Shown one piece after another: positions 13,704 through 14,390 of a stretch of DNA of 14,390 nucleotides. Under the pieces are notes generated by a model. It was not told where the DNA came from. It saw only the letters and a list, made by a program, of their open reading frames with translations, and ran no database searches. Made by a program: the position numbers and the translations under genes. How positions within the stretch are numbered: the stretch's first letter is position 1; every line of letters starts with the position of its first letter. The stretch comes from an uncultured Treponema sp. (GTDB lineage Bacteria > Spirochaetota > Spirochaetia > Treponematales > Treponemataceae), in assembly GCA_946611835.1 (NCBI GenBank), contig CAMOEE010000046.1, forward strand, positions 1-14,390, read 5' to 3'.

Positions 13704-14390
13704 TTAATTATCGGAATTTTCAAGCGGCTTCTTCACGACCTTTATAAGATTAACCCTGTGACCCTCCATGTCCTGCACGATGAAGTCATAATTCTCGTAT
13801 TCAATCTTCTCGTATTTTACCGGGATTCTGCCGAACAAGTCCAAAACGAAACCACCGAGAGTATCAAAATCCTCGGTCGGGAAAGAAGACTCAAGAGCCT
13901 CGTTGAGGTCGTCAAGGTCAAGGCGGGCATCACAGAGCCAGACATTCTCGCCCAAAGACACGATGTCTTCCTTTTCGTTGTCGAACTCATCCTGAATGTC
14001 GCCTACGATTTCCTCGATGATGTCTTCCATGCAGACAATGCCGGAGATTCCGCCGTACTCATCGATTGCGATTGCGATATGCTGATGACGGCGCTTGAAT
14101 TCACGCAAAAGACCGTCTATTTTCTTTGATTCTGGGATAAAATATGCTTTTTTTGTGATTTTCTGTAAATCGACTTTTTCTTTTTTGCTGAATGCCTTGA
14201 GAATATCCTTTACATAGAGGATTCCCGTAACATTGTCGATTGACTCTGAGTAGACTGGAAAACGTGAGTGACCGCTAGCAGCGATTTTTTCCAGGAGCTC
14301 TTCTTCCGGAGTGTCGATTGAAATGAAATCGACATCAATTCGAGGAATCATGACTTCCTTAACGGTAGTCTCGCTCAAATCCTCGATGCC
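13704..14390 (-). CDS. TlyC/CorC-type CBS-domain protein (5' end beyond the window)
   Basis: The frame is open to the right edge; 228 residues are visible. The sequence begins GIEDLSETTVKEVMIPRIDV, the conserved entry into the CBS pair of CorC/TlyC proteins (usually DTTVREVMVPR). Two CBS domains follow, the first containing HSRFPVYSESIDNVTGILYVKD and the second AIDEYGGISGIVCMEDIIEEI (each read here in short pieces: HSRFPVYSES, VTGILYVKD, AIDEYGGISG). A C-terminal CorC_HlyC domain (about the last 85 residues, including DTLGGFVLDLFGRIP) is intact. The TTG at 14378 is an internal leucine, not a start. Such proteins are linked to Mg/Co ion handling; in treponemes they are called TlyC or haemolysin, a label with little functional proof. 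Whether an N-terminal DUF21 membrane domain exists cannot be seen. Confidence 0.92.
   Translation of the reverse strand, partial: GIEDLSETTVKEVMIPRIDVDFISIDTPEEELLEKIAASGHSRFPVYSESIDNVTGILYVKDILKAFSKKEKVDLQKITKKAYFIPESKKIDGLLREFKRRHQHIAIAIDEYGGISGIVCMEDIIEEIVGDIQDEFDNEKEDIVSLGENVWLCDARLDLDDLNEALESSFPTEDFDTLGGFVLDLFGRIPVKYEKIEYENYDFIVQDMEGHRVNLIKVVKKPLENSDN

Noticed and set aside
14376..14378. TTG at 14378 as the true start of the CBS protein
   Set aside because: The codons upstream to the edge (GIED) continue the conserved family sequence, so the gene extends beyond the window.

Overview
This window looks like a piece of chromosome from a spirochaete, most likely a host-associated Treponema. 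That view rests on gene content and recognisable proteins; no 16S rRNA or similar marker is present. Supporting points are a LolC-LolD-LolE type exporter, FtsY without an acidic domain, an mcsA-mcsB pair with no ctsR beside it, a TPR protein next to a TlyC/CorC-type CBS protein, and several signal-peptide proteins of the kind seen in treponemes. The region is packed: no gene-free stretch exceeds about 100 bases. I see no rRNA or tRNA gene, insertion sequence, prophage or CRISPR array.

Layout, reading the minus strand from the right edge. A 5'-truncated CBS/CorC protein (13704-14390) is followed 6 bp later by a large secreted TPR protein (11565-13697). One plus-strand gene (10661-11587; signal peptide, FN3-like and TPR-like segments) converges on it, and the two genes overlap by 23 bp. 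A 63-bp divergent intergenic region (10598-10660) follows. It appears to carry two mirror-image promoters sharing a -35 region, each placed so that transcription would begin at or next to an ATG. To its left are a small orphan Cas2/VapD-like gene (10316-10597) and prfB (9167-10301), which has an intact +1 programmed frameshift site. A palindromic repeat (about 9080-9160) separates prfB from the next block.

That block is a long minus-strand run: a PEGA-like envelope protein (7301-9076), ftsY (6414-7277), a secreted protein with MORN/YD-like repeats (5024-6400, GTG start), lolC-like (TTG start), lolD and lolE-like genes (1709-5034). A strong promoter-like sequence in the 3' end of the lolE-like gene leads into mcsA and mcsB (53-1665). 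Minus-strand bases 39-1 encode what looks like the start of one more exported protein, running off the left edge.

Functionally the run joins membrane protein targeting (FtsY), lipoprotein release from the inner membrane (LolCDE-like), several exported proteins of unknown role, and protein quality control (McsA/McsB). The points most worth a second look are the McsB-like protein, which has lost most signature active-site residues and may be a pseudokinase; the orphan Cas2-like gene with an apparently leaderless promoter just ahead of prfB; the symmetric divergent promoter itself; and the RF2 frameshift, which simple ORF calling misses.
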